This document shows, in pieces, positions 7,317-9,933 of a DNA stretch of 9,933 bases. Under the pieces are notes generated by a model. That model searched no databases. It saw nothing but the letters and a program-made list of their open reading frames with translations, and was not told where the DNA came from. A program made the position numbers and the translations under genes. This DNA is from an uncultured Anaerotruncus sp. (GTDB lineage: Bacteria; Bacillota; Clostridia; Oscillospirales; Ruminococcaceae). Location of the stretch: positions 1 through 9,933 of the forward strand of contig NZ_CABUCJ010000089.1 in NCBI RefSeq assembly GCF_902490045.1, in the 5' to 3' direction. Numbering within the stretch: position 1 is the stretch's first letter; each line of letters starts with the position of its first letter.

Positions 7317-7417
7317 ACCCCCAACGGTGAAGCCGGACACCCCTGCCAGCGGACAGGGCATCGGCAAGGGAAATTGGAACGGAAAGCCGCTTTCACGAGA
7401 ACAACGCCCTGCGGCGA

Positions 7418-7445
7418 AATGGGCTTGCCAATGGACAAGCCCATT
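7418..7445. promoter_or_regulatory. Inverted repeat just upstream of the small HTH gene
   Basis: Perfect 10-bp arms AATGGGCTTG (7418-7427) and CAAGCCCATT (7436-7445) with an eight-base spacer, 38 bases before the ATG of the HTH gene. It could be an operator of one of the two regulators or a leader hairpin. The right arm touches TATACC (7445-7450), a possible weak -10. Confidence 0.45.
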
Positions 7446-7483
7446 ATACCACAGAGCGAACAAAAAAAGGAGGTTTTTACACG

Positions 7484-7714
7484 ATGAAGATGAGAAAGGC
7501 AGAGGATTACCGGAACGAGATCAAATCCTACATCGTCCGGGCAGGCATGACCATGAGCGAGTTAATTGAAATTCTGGCCGATGAATACGGCTGGAGCGCC
7601 AGCGTCCCCAACCTCTCCGGCAAACTGCGCCGGGGCAGCCTGCGCTACGGCGAGGCCGTGGAACTGGCCGACGCGCTGGGCTATGACATTGTGTGGCAGA
7701 AGCGGAGAGGTTAA
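7484..7714 (+). CDS. Small HTH-type DNA-binding protein (76 aa)
   Basis: A 76-residue protein beginning MKMRKAEDYRNEIKSYIVRA. The segment AGMTMSELIEILADEYGW, then NLSGKLRRGSL and the following AVELADALGYDIVWQK, have the helix pattern of a compact XRE-like helix-turn-helix, with the loop serine and basic residues (KLRRG) where the recognition helix would contact DNA. It resembles small HTH proteins I associate with clostridial mobile elements; the family name is not certain. AAGGAGG (7467-7473) sits ten bases before the ATG. The serine recombinase starts 76 bases downstream on the same strand with no terminator between, so the two are probably cotranscribed and this protein may regulate or assist recombination. 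That role is inference. Confidence 0.82.
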   Translation: MKMRKAEDYRNEIKSYIVRAGMTMSELIEILADEYGWSASVPNLSGKLRRGSLRYGEAVELADALGYDIVWQKRRG

Positions 7715-7790
7715 AGCGGCAGACACAAAAGCAGGATGAATTATCAAAGAAATAAGGGTATTTGTGTGTGAATGAAACGGAGGGATGTGT

Positions 7791-8399
7791 TTGTCAAATA
7801 CTTACGGATATATCCGCGTCAGCACGCGGGAGCAGAATGAGGACAGGCAGCTTATTGCCCTGCGGGAGATGTCTGTGCCGGAAAAGAACATCTTTATGGA
7901 CAAGCAGAGCGGCAAGGACTTTGACCGCCCAGCCTACAAGCGGCTGCTGCGAAAGCTGAAAAAAGACGATCTGCTCTACATTAAGAGCATTGACCGCCTT
8001 GGAAGGAACTATTTGGAGATACAGGAGCAATGGAGAGCCATCACGAAGGACAAGGGCGTAGATATTGTGGTGCTGGATATGCCCCTGCTGGACACCCGGC
8101 GGGGCAAAGACCTGGTGGGGACATTCCTGGCGGATATTGTATTGCAGGTGCTTTCCTTCGTGGCGGAGAATGAGCGGACGAACATCCGCCAGCGGCAGGC
8201 GGAGGGTATCGCGGCGGCGAAAGCAAGGGGCGTGCGGTTTGGGCGGCCACCCAAACCGCTGCCGGAGGGCTTTCACTGCGCCTACCAGCGATGGAAATCC
8301 GGAAAATGCACCTGCACAGCGGCGGCAAAGGAGTGCGGGATGCCGCTGGCCACCTTTCGCTACCGGGCGGAGATTTACGAAAAATCGGCTATTCTGTAA
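7791..8399 (+). CDS. Small serine recombinase (resolvase/invertase family)
   Basis: Serine recombinases of this size cut both DNA strands at short ~26-bp sites through a phosphoserine link and either invert or resolve the segment between. The N-terminal catalytic domain opens TYGYIRVSTREQ with the nucleophile Ser in RVST, and continues with KSIDRLGRN (active-site arginines) and a long helix with AENERTNIRQRQAEGIAAAKARG, the usual dimer/E-helix. FGRP marks the linker, and the C-terminal HTH follows (KCTCTAAAKECGMPLATFRYR). It has no large serine-integrase extension. The start is taken as TTG at 7791: GGAGGG (7779-7784) is six bases away, whereas the in-frame ATG at 7785 touches it directly (202 versus 204 residues). 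Its probable target sites lie immediately downstream (8406-8607). Invertase versus resolvase cannot be settled from the protein alone. Confidence 0.93.
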   Translation: MSNTYGYIRVSTREQNEDRQLIALREMSVPEKNIFMDKQSGKDFDRPAYKRLLRKLKKDDLLYIKSIDRLGRNYLEIQEQWRAITKDKGVDIVVLDMPLLDTRRGKDLVGTFLADIVLQVLSFVAENERTNIRQRQAEGIAAAKARGVRFGRPPKPLPEGFHCAYQRWKSGKCTCTAAAKECGMPLATFRYRAEIYEKSAIL

Positions 8400-8405
8400 G
8401 TATGC

Positions 8406-8442
8406 CTGATTTACAAGAATGTGTAACTTTCCTGTAAATCAG
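8406..8442. repeat. Left recombinase-site-like inverted repeat (site L)
   Basis: Outer arms CTGATTTACA (8406-8415) and TGTAAATCAG (8433-8442) are perfect. The core 8411-8437 is, on the minus strand, a close relative of the 26-bp palindrome at 8550-8575: I align 21 of 26 positions plus one inserted base. It starts seven bases past the recombinase stop codon. It could be a crossover or accessory site, or a terminator-like hairpin for the recombinase gene. Confidence 0.6.
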
Positions 8443-8463
8443 TACACCAATCCAGTCTGCTTT

Positions 8464-8492
8464 ATTATAGCACAATTCGGAGCCTTTGTATA
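8464..8492 (-). promoter_or_regulatory. Strong extended -10 promoter facing away from the dehydrogenase gene
   Basis: On the minus strand TGCTATAAT (TATAAT = 8464-8469, TG at 8471-8472) is a perfect extended -10. TATACA at 8487-8492 is a partial -35 (four of six) with a 17-base spacer. It points left toward the 3' end of the recombinase, where there is no minus-strand gene to express. It lies between two inverted copies of a recombination-site-like sequence. Confidence 0.65.
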
Positions 8493-8549
8493 TATCATTC
8501 CGGTTAAAAATTTCGCTTTTCAGCGTTGTGGTGCGGAGCGCCAAAACCC

Positions 8550-8575
8550 TTGCAGGAAAGTACACTATCCTGCAA
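8550..8575. repeat. 26-bp near-perfect palindrome, likely serine-recombinase crossover site (site R)
   Basis: Arms TTGCAGGA (8550-8557) and TCCTGCAA (8568-8575) plus inner AGT/ACT pair over the full 26 bp. There is one mismatched pair (8558/8567) and a non-palindromic central dinucleotide AC (8562-8563). This is the standard geometry of small serine-recombinase sites: a ~26-bp dimer site with a 2-bp asymmetric overlap. Confidence 0.65.
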
Positions 8576-8581
8576 ACAACG

Positions 8582-8607
8582 CTACAAGTAAGTACAATTT
8601 TCCGCCA
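8582..8607. repeat. Degenerate direct copy of the 26-bp site (site R2)
   Basis: Aligned with the palindrome at 8550-8575, 17 of 26 positions match, including the core AAGTACA. It is in the same orientation with its start 32 bases further on. It could be an accessory binding site of the recombinase, as in multi-site res regions, or a decayed duplicate. Confidence 0.4.
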
Positions 8608-8681
8608 ACCAGAACGGGTACGCTGTCAACACACGGTTCGGGAGAAAGCGGGGATTATATAGAAAAGGAAGTTAGAATGCT

Positions 8682-9869
8682 ATGCGAATTACTGTTGTAG
8701 GCGCAGGTTATGTTGGGTTATCTCTTGCCACTCTGTTAGGACAAAAGCATGAGGTAATAGTGCTTGATATTGATGAAGAAAAGGTTGCGAAAGTTAATTC
8801 CCGCATTTCTCCCGTTCAGGATGTATATATTGAAAAGTTTCTTGCCGAAAGAAAACTAAATTTGACAGCTACTGTAGATACGGCAATAGCATATAAGGCT
8901 GCCGAGTATGTGATTATTGCAACACCTACTAATTATGAGGATGAAACCAATAGCTTTGATACGCGTGCGGTTGATTCCGCCATAGAAATTTGTATGGCAA
9001 ATAATAATCATTGCATCATGATTATCAAAAGTACGGTTCCTGTTGGGTATACAAGGAGTGTGCGAAAAAAATATAACACCAGCCGCATTCTATTTTCCCC
9101 TGAATTTTTAAGAGAAACGAAAGCCCTATACGACAATTTGTACCCTTCCAGAATTGTTGTTGGTACAGATATTGCAGACCCTGCTATGGTTATCCATGCA
9201 CAGGTTTTTTCAACCATCTTGCAAGAGTGCGCAAATAAAGAAGATATTCCCGTCTTGATTATAGGGCTTGATGAAGCAGAAGCCGCTAAACTTTTCGCTA
9301 ATACTTATTTAGCCATGCGTGTTGCGTTCTTTAATGAATTGGATACCTTTGCAGAAATGAATGGGTTAAGTACAAAGAACATCATAGATGCAATTTGTCA
9401 TGACCCTCGAATTGGTAAGCAATATAACAATCCATCTTTTGGCTATGGCGGATATTGTCTACCAAAAGATACAAAACAGTTGAAAGCAAATTTTCATGAC
9501 ATTCCTGAAAGTTTGATTACCGCTGTGTGTCAGGCAAACCACACCAGAAAAGGTCACATCGTAAGAGAAATCCTAAATAAGCATCCTGCTACAGTTGGTA
9601 TTTACCGCTTAACTGCAAAGTCCAATTCTGACAATTTCCGTTCAAGTGCTGTTTTGGGGGTTATAGAGGGACTTTCCAAAGCAAAACGAGGGATCGTAAT
9701 ATATGAACCTTTATTGGGTGATGCCACAGAGTTTATGGGTTATAAGGTCGTACATTCTTTTGCGGAGTTTAAGCATTTGTGTGATGTTATTGTTGCTAAT
9801 AGAGTTTCCGATGAACTCTCGGAAGTTATGTATAAGGTTTATACAAGAGACATCTTTGGAAGAGAATGA
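8682..9869 (+). CDS. ugd: UDP-glucose 6-dehydrogenase
   Basis: This cytosolic enzyme oxidises UDP-glucose to UDP-glucuronate with two NAD+, supplying an acidic sugar for capsule or exopolysaccharide. The 395-residue length fits the short bacterial Ugd type. The Rossmann NAD motif GAGYVG is at 7-12 after strand MRITVV. IIATPTNY and KSTVPVG are family motifs, and SPEFLRE contributes to substrate binding. K203 and N207 (AAKLFANTY) and C259 in GYGGYCLPKD are the catalytic set. A C-terminal UDP-binding domain follows. It has no in-frame break. AAAGGAAG (8664-8671) is ten bases before the ATG. Codon use is much more AT-rich than in upstream genes (about 42% GC in a 60-base sample), which suggests separate acquisition. 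I see no convincing forward promoter just upstream. A closely related UDP-ManNAc dehydrogenase is less likely. Confidence 0.92.
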   Translation: MRITVVGAGYVGLSLATLLGQKHEVIVLDIDEEKVAKVNSRISPVQDVYIEKFLAERKLNLTATVDTAIAYKAAEYVIIATPTNYEDETNSFDTRAVDSAIEICMANNNHCIMIIKSTVPVGYTRSVRKKYNTSRILFSPEFLRETKALYDNLYPSRIVVGTDIADPAMVIHAQVFSTILQECANKEDIPVLIIGLDEAEAAKLFANTYLAMRVAFFNELDTFAEMNGLSTKNIIDAICHDPRIGKQYNNPSFGYGGYCLPKDTKQLKANFHDIPESLITAVCQANHTRKGHIVREILNKHPATVGIYRLTAKSNSDNFRSSAVLGVIEGLSKAKRGIVIYEPLLGDATEFMGYKVVHSFAEFKHLCDVIVANRVSDELSEVMYKVYTRDIFGRE

Positions 9870-9881
9870 CCCGGCGAAGCG

Positions 9882-9933
9882 GTGATTGTAATGTACACAT
9901 TTTTCTTGATGGTCGAGGATTATATCAAAACTC
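9882..9933 (+). CDS. Possible start of the next gene (cut by window)
   Basis: A frame stays open to the window end from GTG at 9882 or ATG at 9891 (reading MYTFFLMVEDYIKT from the ATG). Only 14-17 codons are visible. There is no clear Shine-Dalgarno sequence beyond a weak GAAGCGG. It begins 12-21 bases after the dehydrogenase stop, as a following operon gene would. Function cannot be assigned. Confidence 0.3.
   Translation, partial: MIVMYTFFLMVEDYIKT

Larger units (their letters stand above)
6888..7483. other. Non-coding control region between divergent regulator genes
   Basis: These ~600 bases contain no convincing gene. Short open frames exist on both strands, but none has a good ribosome binding site plus recognisable protein. 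Instead there are four inverted repeats (6988-7011, 7029-7163 overall, 7291-7316, 7418-7445), listed separately. TATGAT at 6980-6985 is a possible -10 reading rightward, without a convincing -35. If transcripts start near there, the small HTH gene would have a long structured leader. Confidence 0.6.

Noticed and set aside
7191..7569. Several short frames on both strands of the region before the small HTH gene (90, 95, 66 and 104 codons)
   Set aside because: They overlap one another and the inverted repeats, have low-quality composition, and none has a convincing ribosome binding site.
8406..8607. Possible CRISPR array from repeated AAGTACA/CAGGAAAG words
   Set aside because: There are only three degenerate copies, in mixed orientation and with unequal spacing, and no cas genes. 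Recombinase-site repeats explain them better.

Overview
The window looks like chromosomal DNA from a high-GC member of the Clostridia, probably an Oscillospiraceae/Ruminococcaceae-type gut bacterium. Three things point there: a canonical T-box leader, a Gram-positive surface protein with an IPNTG sorting-type tail, and codon use rich in GCC/GAC/GGC. The assignment is an inference; no rRNA or other strong taxonomic marker is present.

Positions 1-3072 are housekeeping metabolism. The 3' half of pyrG (CTP synthase, glutaminase domain) is followed by a textbook sigma-70/A promoter, then a T-box leader with a TGG (Trp) specifier and an intrinsic terminator, then an overlapping trpB-trpA pair (tryptophan synthase beta and alpha). 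Low charged tRNA-Trp is expected to permit read-through into trpBA. No trpEGDCF genes are in view. Positions 3319-5784 encode an 821-residue secreted protein with InlB-like beta repeats, an EP/KP-rich linker, an unrecognised acidic C-terminal region and a sorting-type tail. It ends at a strong terminator.

Positions 5960-8399 form a regulatory and recombination module. An unusually perfect bidirectional hairpin terminator comes first. It is followed by a minus-strand XRE-family regulator, a ~600-base non-coding stretch rich in inverted repeats, a 76-residue HTH protein and a small serine recombinase.

Positions 8400-8681 are a non-coding control region immediately after the recombinase. It holds a near-perfect 26-bp palindrome with a 2-bp asymmetric centre, an inverted relative of it ~110 bp to the left, a third related copy to the right, and a strong extended -10 promoter between the inverted copies that points away from the next gene. 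That gene is an AT-rich UDP-glucose 6-dehydrogenase (8682-9869), probably the first gene of a capsule or exopolysaccharide locus; a further gene may start at 9882/9891. The most interesting reading is an invertible promoter (phase-variation switch), seen here in the OFF orientation and run by the adjacent recombinase. This is an inference from sequence alone. G+C falls from about 70% in the recombinase to about 42% in the dehydrogenase (60-base samples), which suggests the polysaccharide genes have a different history from the chromosome upstream.
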